The position numbers were made by a program, and so were the translations under genes. Positions 14,852 through 22,806 of a stretch of 36,114 nt of DNA are shown here, piece after piece. Under the pieces are notes generated by a model. It saw nothing but the letters and a program-made list of their open reading frames with translations, searched no databases and was not told the DNA's origin. Source of the DNA: CAYYMD01 sp964480425 (GTDB lineage Bacteria > Planctomycetota > Phycisphaerae > SM23-33); contig CAYZPY010000007.1 in the NCBI GenBank assembly GCA_964480425.1, positions 1-36,114 of the forward strand, read 5' to 3'. Positions within the stretch are counted from its first letter, which is position 1. Every line of letters begins with the position of its first letter.

Positions 14852-15618
14852 ACCTGCAAAACGAACGTGCACAGACCTGGTTGCGCCAGGCGCACGGGGC
14901 GTGGGTCATCGTCAAGAAGAACGCGATGTTGTACTACCTCAAGCCGCCGGTGCTCATCTTCGGGGTGCTGTTTCCGGTGTTTTTCTTTCTGGCGTTCAAG
15001 ATGGGTCGACCCGTGGCGGCGCGGAACGTCGTTCCGGGAATGGTGGCCATGGCGCTGTGGTTCACCGCCAGCGCCGTGGGACCGCTGGTTACCCCATGGG
15101 AGCGACGAGCCAGGACATACGAGCGGCTGATTTCGGCGCCGGTGTCGATGGGGGCGATACTCGCCGGCGACGTTATAAGCGGTCTGATTTTCGGAGTGTG
15201 CCTGTCGGCGGCGCCGATAGTGCTTGGGATGGCGCTGACGGACGCATCGATAACGGCAGCGGCGCCGCTGGTCGGCGGAATCGTTCTTGGCGCGCTTGCC
15301 TTTGCGACACTTGGGGTGCTTCTTGCGGCCCCGCCGGCCAACAGCCCGTCCAACATCATGCTGCTGTCGAACCTGGTGCGTCTGCCGTTGCTGTTCGTCA
15401 GCGGGATTTTTCTTCCCATCGTGCAGATGCCCGCATGGGCGCGGTGTGTGGCGCCGTTTTCGCCGCTGTCCTACGCCGGCGACATGATCCGCAGCGGATT
15501 CGGGCAGGAAACGTACTTCCCCGCATGGGTCAGCCCGCCGGCGCTGGTTGCGTTTATGGGCGCATTTTTCCTGGCTGCCATGTTCTTCCACCGTCGCTGG
15601 CGGGCGAAGGGGCTATAG
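14848..15618 (+). CDS. ABC-2 type permease
   Basis: 256 residues from GTG 14848, which overlaps the ATPase stop as GTGA. About six hydrophobic segments are visible: near 34-50 (VLIFGVLFPVFFFLAF), 63-80, 100-130, 138-165, 170-190 (LLFVSGIFLPIVQMP) and 228-248. The FVSGIFLPI and FSPLSYAGD motifs before the last helix are typical of ABC-2 exporters. The protein is slightly shorter than many family members but looks complete. A larger in-frame ORF upstream overlaps the ATPase gene and is rejected. It forms the membrane channel for the neighbouring ATPase and is the last gene before two strong hairpins. Confidence 0.88.
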   Translation: MNLQNERAQTWLRQAHGAWVIVKKNAMLYYLKPPVLIFGVLFPVFFFLAFKMGRPVAARNVVPGMVAMALWFTASAVGPLVTPWERRARTYERLISAPVSMGAILAGDVISGLIFGVCLSAAPIVLGMALTDASITAAAPLVGGIVLGALAFATLGVLLAAPPANSPSNIMLLSNLVRLPLLFVSGIFLPIVQMPAWARCVAPFSPLSYAGDMIRSGFGQETYFPAWVSPPALVAFMGAFFLAAMFFHRRWRAKGL

Positions 15619-15630
15619 GATATCGAGCCG

Positions 15631-15676
15631 TTGCCCCGCCTGTGGGGCAAACACCCTGCGCCGGTTCATCCGGCGC
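15631..15676 (+). terminator. Tandem hairpins ending the ABC operon
   Basis: Two perfect hairpins follow the permease stop at 15618: TTGCCCC (15631-15637) with GGGGCAA (15644-15650), and GCGCCGG (15658-15664) with CCGGCGC (15670-15676). A short TCTT follows the second. Together they probably end transcription before the convergent operon. Confidence 0.55.
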
Positions 15677-15779
15677 TCTTGAGTAATTACCGGTCAAAAG
15701 AACAGGGCGTCGGAAAAATAATAACAGTCGGTGATTTGTGTCGGGCAGTCGGCGCGCTCACTGCAAGTATTCGGCGCCG

Positions 15780-15803
15780 CTCCGTCGGGTCAAAGGGACG
15801 GAG
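15780..15803 (-). terminator. Hairpin after the sugar operon
   Basis: CTCCGTC (15780-15786) pairs with GACGGAG (15797-15803) around a 10-base loop, 60 bases past the stop of the dehydratase gene in the leftward direction. No clear T-run. Probable weak terminator for the leftward operon. Confidence 0.35.
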
Positions 15804-15862
15804 CAAGAACACAAATGGGCGCAAGAACAGAATAAACCCCGGCTTCGGTTCGATAACCAACT

Positions 15863-16951
15863 TCAGGGCCTGCACGACTCCAGGGCGTCGAAGTCGAACG
15901 ACACGCCGTGTCCGGGTCTGTCGGGCGCGTATGCATATCCGTCGGATATCTCAAGCGGTCGGCGGATATATTTTTCCAGGCCGAAACCGTGCGCCTCGAG
16001 GAACGATGCATTCGGCACTGCCGCCAGCAGGTGCACGTGCAGGTCGTGTACGCCGTGCGATGTAACGGGGAGGTTGTGCGCCTCTGCCAGATGGGCGACC
16101 TTAATCCACGCGGTGACGCCCCCGATGTTGCTGACGTCCGGCTCGGGGAACGAGACCGCCCCGGCGGATATGAAGTTTCGGAATTCGTAAATCGTGTGCA
16201 GGTTTTCGCCCACTGCCACCGGTAGCGGTCCGGCGGCGAGTATGCGCCGGTGTCCCTCGACGTCGTCGGGCGTTGTCGGCTCCTCCAGCCAGTAGACGTT
16301 ATATTTCTCCATCGCCCGTGACGCCCGCAGCGCCTGCTCGACGCTCCAGCCCATGTTCGCATCCACCATCAGCGGTATCCGGGGACCCAGAAGTTCCCGC
16401 ATGGCCGACACACGCACAATGTCCTGGTCTATGTTCTCCCGCCCCACTTTCATCTTTATCGCGCGGAATCCGCGGTCCAGGTTGCGCCGGGTCTGTTCTT
16501 TGAGTTGCTCCAGCGACAGTTCCAGGTCGATCCCCCCGGCGTAAACGCGGACCTTCGGATCGCAGCCGCCAAGAAACCGCCACAGCGGCTCGCCGGCAAG
16601 GCGGCTCTTGAGGTCCCACAGGGCGATGTCGGCAGCGGATATCGCGAAACTCGCTATCCCGCCGCGCCCGACGTAGTGCAGGCGCCACCACATCCGTCGC
16701 CAGAGAGATTCGATGCACCGCGGGTCACGCCCCGTCAGCACTTCACGGACATCCTGTTCGACAAGACTGAGTATCGCCGGTCCGCCGGTGGCGCCGACGG
16801 TGTAGGTATAGCCAACGCCCTCGGCGCCGTCGTCGGTGAACAGTCGCACGATAACCACCGCGAAGCACCGCATACGCCCATGGCGCGAGTCGGTCATCAC
16901 TTCGGGCAGTCGGATGTTGTACAGGTCCGCCTGGAGGCGGTCTATTTTCAT
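15863..16951 (-). CDS. Enolase-superfamily sugar acid dehydratase (mandelate racemase group)
   Basis: 362 residues with the N-terminal capping domain and the (beta/alpha)7 barrel. Catalytic features of the mandelate racemase subgroup are present: K166-x-K168 (KMK), metal ligands D197 (DAN), E223 (EEP) and E249 (GEN), and H299 (TSHG) with D272 as dyad partner. These enzymes abstract the proton alpha to a carboxylate, and most members dehydrate sugar acids to 2-keto-3-deoxy acids. Specificity (L-rhamnonate, L-fuconate, galactarate or another acid) cannot be read from the sequence. It is the last gene of the leftward operon, 14 bases behind the AldA-like gene. A weak GGGCGGG site precedes ATG 16951. 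Within the proposed pathway it would dehydrate the aldonate made after the zinc dehydrogenase step. Confidence 0.85.
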   Translation of the reverse strand: MKIDRLQADLYNIRLPEVMTDSRHGRMRCFAVVIVRLFTDDGAEGVGYTYTVGATGGPAILSLVEQDVREVLTGRDPRCIESLWRRMWWRLHYVGRGGIASFAISAADIALWDLKSRLAGEPLWRFLGGCDPKVRVYAGGIDLELSLEQLKEQTRRNLDRGFRAIKMKVGRENIDQDIVRVSAMRELLGPRIPLMVDANMGWSVEQALRASRAMEKYNVYWLEEPTTPDDVEGHRRILAAGPLPVAVGENLHTIYEFRNFISAGAVSFPEPDVSNIGGVTAWIKVAHLAEAHNLPVTSHGVHDLHVHLLAAVPNASFLEAHGFGLEKYIRRPLEISDGYAYAPDRPGHGVSFDFDALESCRP

Positions 16952-16965
16952 ATTATTTCCCGCCC

Positions 16966-18441
16966 TTACTGTGAGAAGTTCACGTAGAAGGTTTTCTTGC
17001 GCAGGTATTTTTGCAGCCCGTGCTTTCCGTCCTCGCCGCCGACGCCGCTTAGTTTGTATCCGCAGTGGAAGCCCTGCCTCTGCTCGCCCATGGGACGGTT
17101 TACGTATATCTCGCCGAACTCCAACTCGCCCACCGCCCGGTTGATTCGGCGGATATCGCGGGTGAACAAAAAGGCCGAGAGCCCGAATTCGCAGTCGTTG
17201 GCCAGTTCCAGCGCCTCGTCGAAACCGCCTATGCGTGCGACGGGGCTGACGGGCCCGAATATCTCCTCGTGCATGATGGCCATGTCGTTGGTGGCTTCCA
17301 GCAGGATAGTCGGCTTGTACCAGTGTCCCTTGTCTAACATTCCTCCCTTTGGCCGCTCGCCGCCCAGGGCGAGTTTACAGCCGTCGTCAATCGCCCTTTG
17401 GACCATTGCCTCGACCTTCTCAAGTTCGTCGCGGTTGACTTTGGGTCCGATGTCGGTGTCGGCTTCGAGCGGGTCGCCTATCTTGAGTTTGGCGCTGGCG
17501 TCGGTGAATTTTTTGACGAACTCGTCGTATACGTCGCCGTGAACATACATCCGCTCGCTGCACGTGCAGACCTGTCCGCAGTTTAGGTATCGGGAGAACA
17601 TTGCGGCCTCGACGGCCTTGTCTATGTCGGCGTCCTCCATCACGATAAAAGGCGCCTTTCCGCCCAGTTCCAGGCACAGTGTGGTGATACGGTCCGACGC
17701 CAGGCGGTAGAGTTCCCGTCCGGTCTCCACGCTTCCGGTCATCGAGACCAGCGATGTGATGGGATTGGAGACCAGCTCCTTGCCGATGCTCGCCCCGCCG
17801 CCGGTGACTACGTTCAGCACCCCGGGGGGCAGACCCGCATCGTGGGCCAGTTGGGCCATCTCGACCACGGCCATGGGAGTGATGGACGGGGGCTTGACGA
17901 CCATGGTGTTACCGGCCGTCAGCGCCGGGCCCAGTTTTCGCCCCGCAAGCGCCAGCGGGAAGTTCCACGCCGCCAGTCCCACCGTCACGCCGTAGGGCAC
18001 GCGGTGTATCCATATGTGCTCGTCGCGAAGGTCCGAGGGGTAGATGTCGCCCTCGATGCGCCGCGCGCACTGGGCGGGGAAATTTATGTAATCGCAGGTA
18101 ACGTCCACTTCGCCAAGGGCAAGTTCGTAGGTCTTTCCCTGTTCCATGGTTAGCAGTTTCGCCAGGCGCTTGCGGTTTTCACTGATTTTTTGTGTCAGGC
18201 GCATAAGCGCGGCCCCGCGCTCGACGGCGGGCATGGCCGCCCATGCCGGTTGAGCGTCGCGTGCGGCCTGCAGGGCGCGGACGCCGTCTTCGGCATTGCC
18301 CGCCTGGACGGTTCCCAGGATCTGCTCGTTTGCGGGGTTCTCGACCTCGATTACCTCGCCCGAGGCCGATTCGACCCACTGGCCCCCGACGTACATGCGG
18401 TAGTGGTCGGCGCCGTTCTTGGTCTCTTTCATCCCGGACAT
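16966..18441 (-). CDS. aldA: Lactaldehyde/glycolaldehyde dehydrogenase-like NAD enzyme
   Basis: 491 residues of the aldehyde dehydrogenase superfamily and closely similar in pattern to E. coli AldA along its length: the NCGQVCTCSERMYV block, ending in GFHCGYKLSGVGGEDGKHGL. Catalytic Cys292 (GQVC), general base Glu258 (LELGGK) and oxyanion Asn160 (WNFP) are all present. It would oxidise a short aldehyde, L-lactaldehyde if the operon handles a 6-deoxy sugar, to the acid with NAD. ATG 18441 follows AAGGAGAG at 6 bases. It lies 22 bases behind the SDR gene and 14 before the dehydratase gene, clearly one operon. Succinate-semialdehyde or other aldehyde substrates are possible alternatives. Confidence 0.85.
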   Translation of the reverse strand: MSGMKETKNGADHYRMYVGGQWVESASGEVIEVENPANEQILGTVQAGNAEDGVRALQAARDAQPAWAAMPAVERGAALMRLTQKISENRKRLAKLLTMEQGKTYELALGEVDVTCDYINFPAQCARRIEGDIYPSDLRDEHIWIHRVPYGVTVGLAAWNFPLALAGRKLGPALTAGNTMVVKPPSITPMAVVEMAQLAHDAGLPPGVLNVVTGGGASIGKELVSNPITSLVSMTGSVETGRELYRLASDRITTLCLELGGKAPFIVMEDADIDKAVEAAMFSRYLNCGQVCTCSERMYVHGDVYDEFVKKFTDASAKLKIGDPLEADTDIGPKVNRDELEKVEAMVQRAIDDGCKLALGGERPKGGMLDKGHWYKPTILLEATNDMAIMHEEIFGPVSPVARIGGFDEALELANDCEFGLSAFLFTRDIRRINRAVGELEFGEIYVNRPMGEQRQGFHCGYKLSGVGGEDGKHGLQKYLRKKTFYVNFSQ

Positions 18442-18463
18442 ATCGGTCTCTCCTTATGATTAT

Positions 18464-19234
18464 TTACCGTCCCATCCATCCCCCGTCGACCAGGAGGATG
18501 GTACCGTGGACGTAGTTTGCCGCCTCGGACGCCAGGAACACCACGGCCCCCTTGAAGTCTTCGGGCTGTCCCCATCGCCCGGCGGGTATCCGCGCCAGGA
18601 TGGCGGGTCCGCGCTTGGGATCGGCGCGGAGGGCGGCGGTGTTGTCGGTGGCGATGTAACCCGGCGCGAAGGCGTTTACGTTCACCCCGCGGGGGGCCCA
18701 CTCGTTGGCCAGGGCCTTGGTCAACTGTCCCACGCCGCCCTTGCTGGCGGCGTATCCGGGTACGGTTATCCCCCCCTGGAACGTCAGCAGCGAGGCGGTG
18801 AAGATGATTTTGCCGGCGCCGCGGGCGAGCATGTCACGCCCGAACTCGCGCGCCAGAACGAACTGGGCGCTGAGATTCACCTCGACGATCCTGTCCCAGT
18901 ATTCGTCGGAATGCTCGACGGCGGGGTCGCGCAGGATGGTTCCGGCGTTGTTGACAAGGATGTCTATTTGCCCGGTGTCCTTTTTAACCCGTTCGATAAA
19001 TTCGTACAGCGCCTTGCGGTCGGCGAAGTCGCACTGATACGCCTTGAACGACTTACCCGCCGCAGTTATGCGTTTTTCCGCCTCGCTGCCTTTGGTTTCC
19101 AGCGAGGCGGAGACGCCCACTATGTCCGCGCCCGCTTCGGCGAGTCCCTCGGCCATCGCAAGCCCGATGCCTCTTCGGCAACCGGTCACCAGGGCCGTCT
19201 TACCGTCCAGTTCGAACTGGTCCAATACGCTCAT
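18464..19234 (-). CDS. kduD: KduD-like short-chain dehydrogenase
   Basis: 256 residues from ATG 19234 (MSVLDQ); a TTG two codons upstream is the alternative. SDR signatures: TGCRRGIG (17-24) for NAD binding, NNAG (95-98), and the Asn120, Ser148, Tyr161, Lys165 catalytic set. The blocks NEWAPRGVNVNAFAPGY and RIPAGRWGQPED and the ending VDGGWMGR closely follow E. coli KduD, which reduces or oxidises 2-keto-3-deoxy sugar acids. In this operon it may act as a 2-keto-3-deoxy-aldonate dehydrogenase, like the SDR step of L-fucose and L-rhamnose oxidation, or as KduD in uronate breakdown. The two cannot be told apart from sequence alone. A GGAG lies 9-10 bases before the start. Confidence 0.8.
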   Translation of the reverse strand: MSVLDQFELDGKTALVTGCRRGIGLAMAEGLAEAGADIVGVSASLETKGSEAEKRITAAGKSFKAYQCDFADRKALYEFIERVKKDTGQIDILVNNAGTILRDPAVEHSDEYWDRIVEVNLSAQFVLAREFGRDMLARGAGKIIFTASLLTFQGGITVPGYAASKGGVGQLTKALANEWAPRGVNVNAFAPGYIATDNTAALRADPKRGPAILARIPAGRWGQPEDFKGAVVFLASEAANYVHGTILLVDGGWMGR

Positions 19235-19279
19235 TTCCAATGCTCCAATCCTGCCCGTCCCGTAGTGAAGGTTTTTGGT

Positions 19280-20296
19280 TCATTCGCTGCACTTGATTAC
19301 GTACTTCATTCCATTGGAGGCGCCGTCTATGGTCTCGAAGACTTTCTGAACCTCGTCTATGGGATTTACCCGGGTGATTATTTCGTCCAACGGGAGTTTG
19401 CCCTCGCCAGCCAGGGCGATGGCGTGTTGAAAATCCTCCGGTTCGTACAATCGCGCTCCGATCATCCGCAACTCGCACCAGAAGAACTTGAAAAGACTGA
19501 TGGTCCTGGGCTGGGAGTGAATCGCCACCATGACGATTCGCCCGCGGACGTTGGGCAGTTCCGTCATGACCTCCACGCCCGCCTGCGAGCCGGAAACCTC
19601 GAACACCACATCCGCCATCGCGCCGCCGGTGAGTTCTTCGACCTTTTCGATCAGGTTTTCCTGCTGCGGATTCACCGTGGTGAAACCCAACGACCGGGCG
19701 AGTTCCACCCGGGTCGGATTGACCTCCGAAATCGTAACCTTTGCGCCGCTTAGTCGGGCGACCTCGGATATCAGCAGGCCTATAGGTCCGCAGCCAAGCA
19801 CCACGCAGTTTTCGCCCCGCCGGACTTCGCCTCGCCGCACGTCGTGGCAGGCGACCGCGGCCGGCTCGATCATCGCCCCGTGCAGCAGGGAGACGTTGTC
19901 GGGTATTTTGTGCAGCGCATAGGCGGGCACCGTCCAGGAGCCCTGCATGCCGCCGGGCGTGTCTATTCCGATGAACTTGAGGTTCTTTCCGACGTGCGCG
20001 TGTCCCTTGTCGAACGGCGTCGGCCGGCCGAACTGCAGCGGCCTCACCGCCACCCTGCCGCCCGGGGCGACGTTCGATACGTCCGGGCCCACCTCGGCGA
20101 CCTCGGCGGAGACCTCGTGTCCTATAACGTGCGGAATGCTGACCCGCTTGTCCATGTTGCCGTGGTATATGTGCACGTCGGTTCCGCAGATGCCGCAGTA
20201 AGCAACTTTCAGGCGGACCTGTCCCGGTCCGGGTTTGACCGGTTCGCTTTTTCCGGTGCGGAAGGTCTTGTTTCCCTCGTAAAGCGCGGCTTTCAT
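19280..20296 (-). CDS. Zinc-type sugar/polyol dehydrogenase lacking structural-zinc cysteines
   Basis: 338 residues of the medium-chain dehydrogenase family. Catalytic zinc ligands C37 (GICGTD), H60 and E61 (IGHEV) and E144 (IEPAAV) are present, as is the nucleotide-binding GCGPIG (168-173). The lobe that normally carries four Cys for the structural zinc (about 90-110) reads PLQFGRPTPFDKGHAHVGK and has none, so this member folds without it. ATG 20296 is chosen because the protein start MKAALYEG aligns with family starts; AAAGGAG lies about 11 bases upstream. It probably oxidises the sugar C1 hydroxyl to a lactone, or a polyol to a ketose. It lies 58 bases behind the mutarotase gene in the operon. 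Confidence 0.82.
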   Translation of the reverse strand: MKAALYEGNKTFRTGKSEPVKPGPGQVRLKVAYCGICGTDVHIYHGNMDKRVSIPHVIGHEVSAEVAEVGPDVSNVAPGGRVAVRPLQFGRPTPFDKGHAHVGKNLKFIGIDTPGGMQGSWTVPAYALHKIPDNVSLLHGAMIEPAAVACHDVRRGEVRRGENCVVLGCGPIGLLISEVARLSGAKVTISEVNPTRVELARSLGFTTVNPQQENLIEKVEELTGGAMADVVFEVSGSQAGVEVMTELPNVRGRIVMVAIHSQPRTISLFKFFWCELRMIGARLYEPEDFQHAIALAGEGKLPLDEIITRVNPIDEVQKVFETIDGASNGMKYVIKCSE

Positions 20297-20354
20297 AACG
20301 ATTTCATCTCCTTTTGTTCGGCGTGTGCCGCCCGGCTTACGCCGGCGAGCGCAT

Positions 20355-21401
20355 TTACCAGCTGAATCTGTAAACTGTGGTCTGTTCGTATTTTTCACCC
20401 GGGCGAAGTATGCATCGCGGCGCGCCTTCGATGTTCGGGCCATTGGGATACCGTGAGGCCTCGCAGCAGAACGCCCGGAACTTTCCGAACTGCGTGCCGT
20501 CCTCGCGCTTCAGGTCGTCGGAGGTGTACATTCCGGTGTAGAAGAGCATTCCCGGCTCGGAGGTGCGGACCTCCATGGTCCTGCCGGTGGCGTCGTTGGA
20601 AAACCTGGCCACCCTGCACGTTGCGCCCGTCGGATTGTCGAAGACGTAGTAATGCTCGAAACCGTTCGGAAGATCCTCGAACGCCTCGCCGATGCGTTTT
20701 GGCTCGTTGAAATCGCAGGCGGCCCCGGCGACCCGCGCCTCTTGGCCCGTAGGAACGTTGGTTTCGTCGGGAACGAGATATCGGCCGGAGTCAATCCACG
20801 CGGTGTGGTCGAGGATTTTATCGGCGAAGCCGTTGAGGTTGAAGTATGTGTGGTTCGTCATCGAAAGCGGCGTGGGCTCCTCGGCTTGGGCGGTGTAGTG
20901 AATTTGCAGTTCGTTGTCGCCTCCCAGGCGGTACTCGACGGCGACATCGACCTTTCCGGGATATCCCTCGTCGCCGTCGGGGCTGGTAAGACCCAGGCGA
21001 AGCACGCACGCGTCGTTGTCATTTGAGGCCTCGGCGTCCCATATTTTCTTGTCGAACCCAACAACGCCGCCATGGAGATGGTTCGCCCCGTCGTTAGTGG
21101 CCAGTTTATACTCCTTGCCGTCGAGGGTGAACTTTCCGTCCTTTATCCGCCCGGCGTAGCGTCCCACGAGGCAGCCGAAATACGGCGAGTTCTCCCTGTA
21201 GGCGTCGCTGAAATAACCGTCCAGCGTATCGAAGCCGCAGACGACGCCGCCCCTGCCGCCTTTGGCATCGGGGATGACAATCGAGGTGACCGTCCCGCCG
21301 TAATTGGTGATTTTGACAGTCATGCCGTTGTCGTTTTCGAGGGTGAAAAGGTCCACCGCGCGACCCTCGAGTTCGCCGAATTTTGATTTGTCGGTTCTCA
21401 T
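20355..21401 (-). CDS. galM: Aldose 1-epimerase (mutarotase)
   Basis: 348 residues. The family fold is marked by NHLHGG (107-112), TNHTYFNL (182-189) with catalytic acid His184, and FCCEASRYPN with catalytic base Glu314. It interconverts the alpha and beta anomers of a free sugar and supplies the right anomer to the sugar dehydrogenase encoded next. Length is normal for the family. No signal peptide, so it is cytoplasmic. The start codon overlaps the transporter stop by one base (TAATG) behind GAGGG, so translation is coupled to the transporter. Despite the gene name, the sugar need not be galactose. Confidence 0.88.
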   Translation of the reverse strand: MRTDKSKFGELEGRAVDLFTLENDNGMTVKITNYGGTVTSIVIPDAKGGRGGVVCGFDTLDGYFSDAYRENSPYFGCLVGRYAGRIKDGKFTLDGKEYKLATNDGANHLHGGVVGFDKKIWDAEASNDNDACVLRLGLTSPDGDEGYPGKVDVAVEYRLGGDNELQIHYTAQAEEPTPLSMTNHTYFNLNGFADKILDHTAWIDSGRYLVPDETNVPTGQEARVAGAACDFNEPKRIGEAFEDLPNGFEHYYVFDNPTGATCRVARFSNDATGRTMEVRTSEPGMLFYTGMYTSDDLKREDGTQFGKFRAFCCEASRYPNGPNIEGAPRCILRPGEKYEQTTVYRFSW

Positions 21402-22543
21402 TATTCTACCCTCAGAATCTCAGCAACTTTTGTTATTTCCTGTGGCTCTTCTTCTATCTTTTTCTCCGTGAATTTACCCAGGGTAAGAATGATGATTCCG
21501 ACCACCATGCACATCAGTCCCACGTAGAGCCAGCGTTTGGCCCTGGCCGAGGCCTTGACCCACTCGCGTGTCACGAGTCCGCTGACCACCGCCACCACCA
21601 CGCACGTGGTGTTGTAGATGGCGTAACCCACCGTTGCGCCAAGATCGCCCAGACGAAAGGCGGAGTATGCGTACGCCGCCGAGGCCGCGTAATGGAAAAA
21701 CGCCATGACGAATATCAAAACTAAGTTCGGAAAAAAGCGCGGCGTCTTGAACGCCCCCCACGCCTTCTTGCCGGTCAGTTGCCAGATGAAGTACAACGAC
21801 ATCACCACGCCCCCGCTGAGAAACACCGGAAACATAATCGCCAATGAGGTCATCCATTCGGGATTGCCCGTCAATCTCACCGCATCGGAAAGAGGCGGTT
21901 TTCCGTAAACCACAGCGACGTTAAAGCCCGTAGCCAGCAGGCCGCCGAATACCGCGATGAAAATACCCAGCGCCATGGAGACCTTTTTCTCCGTGGCGGG
22001 CGGCGCCTGGTCGGCCTGGGGCGACTCTTCGACCATTTCACCCTTGTCGGCGACGGGTTCGGTGGAGCTCACCGTCGCGGCCTCGTCCCGTTCGCGGGCC
22101 ATTCCTGCCCGACCGTTGGAATAGATCCCCGCCAGCACCACCGCGATGCCCGCCAGTATCACGATCATTGGCGTCGTCGCCGGCGGTCCTTCAATGATAA
22201 AAGGCCAAATCGAGCCGACGAGTATCACCGTCCCGATGAACAGCGAGAAGCCCAGCGAAAGACCTATGTGCGTTATCGCCTTTCCCCACATCATCACCCC
22301 GCACCCCCATGCGAAACTCGCCACGCACATCACGGCGAGTTTCCAGGTCTCGATTCCACTGAACACCCCACCGACGTCCTTCATCAGCATCATCGTGGCG
22401 ATAATCGGCACGACGAACATCGTCAGGATGAAAAACAGTCCCCAGGTGTTTTCGAACTTGAAGTCTTTGGTGAATTTACTGGGAAGGGCGTAAAGCCCCA
22501 GCATTATTCCCGCGATCAGCGCCCAGAAGATTCCTTCTACCAT
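21401..22543 (-). CDS. rhaT: RhaT-type sugar permease (DMT superfamily)
   Basis: 380 residues from ATG 22543 (MVEGIFW), preceded by AGGGAG at 8 bases; an upstream start at 22570 lacks a site. About ten transmembrane segments are predicted from hydrophobic blocks, starting GIFWALIAGIMLGLYALP. The pattern and the FENTWGLF start of the second helix match the L-rhamnose-proton symporter family. A charged loop of about 45 residues near 155-200 (rich in E, D, A, P) divides the two halves and makes the protein longer than E. coli RhaT (344). It is the first gene of the operon and probably brings in the substrate with protons. The real sugar may be L-rhamnose, L-fucose or a related sugar. Confidence 0.75.
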   Translation of the reverse strand: MVEGIFWALIAGIMLGLYALPSKFTKDFKFENTWGLFFILTMFVVPIIATMMLMKDVGGVFSGIETWKLAVMCVASFAWGCGVMMWGKAITHIGLSLGFSLFIGTVILVGSIWPFIIEGPPATTPMIVILAGIAVVLAGIYSNGRAGMARERDEAATVSSTEPVADKGEMVEESPQADQAPPATEKKVSMALGIFIAVFGGLLATGFNVAVVYGKPPLSDAVRLTGNPEWMTSLAIMFPVFLSGGVVMSLYFIWQLTGKKAWGAFKTPRFFPNLVLIFVMAFFHYAASAAYAYSAFRLGDLGATVGYAIYNTTCVVVAVVSGLVTREWVKASARAKRWLYVGLMCMVVGIIILTLGKFTEKKIEEEPQEITKVAEILRVE

Positions 22544-22648
22544 AATTGTTCTCCCTGCGCCGGCCCGCACGGGCCAGCAAGTCTGTTGGAACTGTTTTTT
22601 AGCGATGTACGAACAGGGGCACGTTATTCATTCGTCGCACGGCACAGG

Positions 22649-22684
22649 ATCGTATCCTTCAGGCGGCAATTATCACAATTGCCG
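22649..22684 (-). promoter_or_regulatory. Promoter and palindromic operator of the sugar operon
   Basis: On the minus strand TTGTGA (22673-22678) and TACGAT (22649-22654) are 18 bp apart. Arms CGGCAATT (22664-22671) and AATTGCCG (22677-22684) form a perfect 8-bp palindrome with a 5-base centre directly over the -35 box and spacer. This is the layout expected for a repressor site. No regulator gene is in the window. A second perfect palindrome, TGCCCCG-C-CGGGGCA, lies at 22713-22727. Confidence 0.5.
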
Positions 22685-22730
22685 GGCGAAACGTCAATCG
22701 TATTCCTGAACCTGCCCCGCCGGGGCACGA

Positions 22731-22759
22731 TTCAAAAAACACAGACCGGGAAATAAAAT
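22731..22759 (+). promoter_or_regulatory. Possible promoter of the mobBA gene
   Basis: TTCAAA (22731-22736) and TAAAAT (22754-22759) are 17 bp apart. The predicted start near 22766 gives a leader of about 40 bases without an evident Shine-Dalgarno sequence before ATG 22807. Confidence 0.35.
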
Positions 22760-22806
22760 GGTCATCAACAAGATTACGGATAAAATCTCTCGGTACCACA
22801 ATAAAA

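Noticed and set aside
13633..15591. 652-codon antisense ORF over the arsR-ABC operon
   Set aside because: The sense strand carries clear ABC ATPase and permease motifs; the antisense product is Arg/Ser-rich without domain pattern.
13430..15618. Arsenic resistance operon
   Set aside because: No arsenate reductase, ArsB/Acr3 or ArsA is present and the repressor lacks the classical CxC arsenite site, so only the ArsR family name applies.
15619..15862. Possible small gene or RNA between the convergent operons
   Set aside because: Only hairpins were found; no convincing ORF with a ribosome site and no tRNA-like cloverleaf was recognised.
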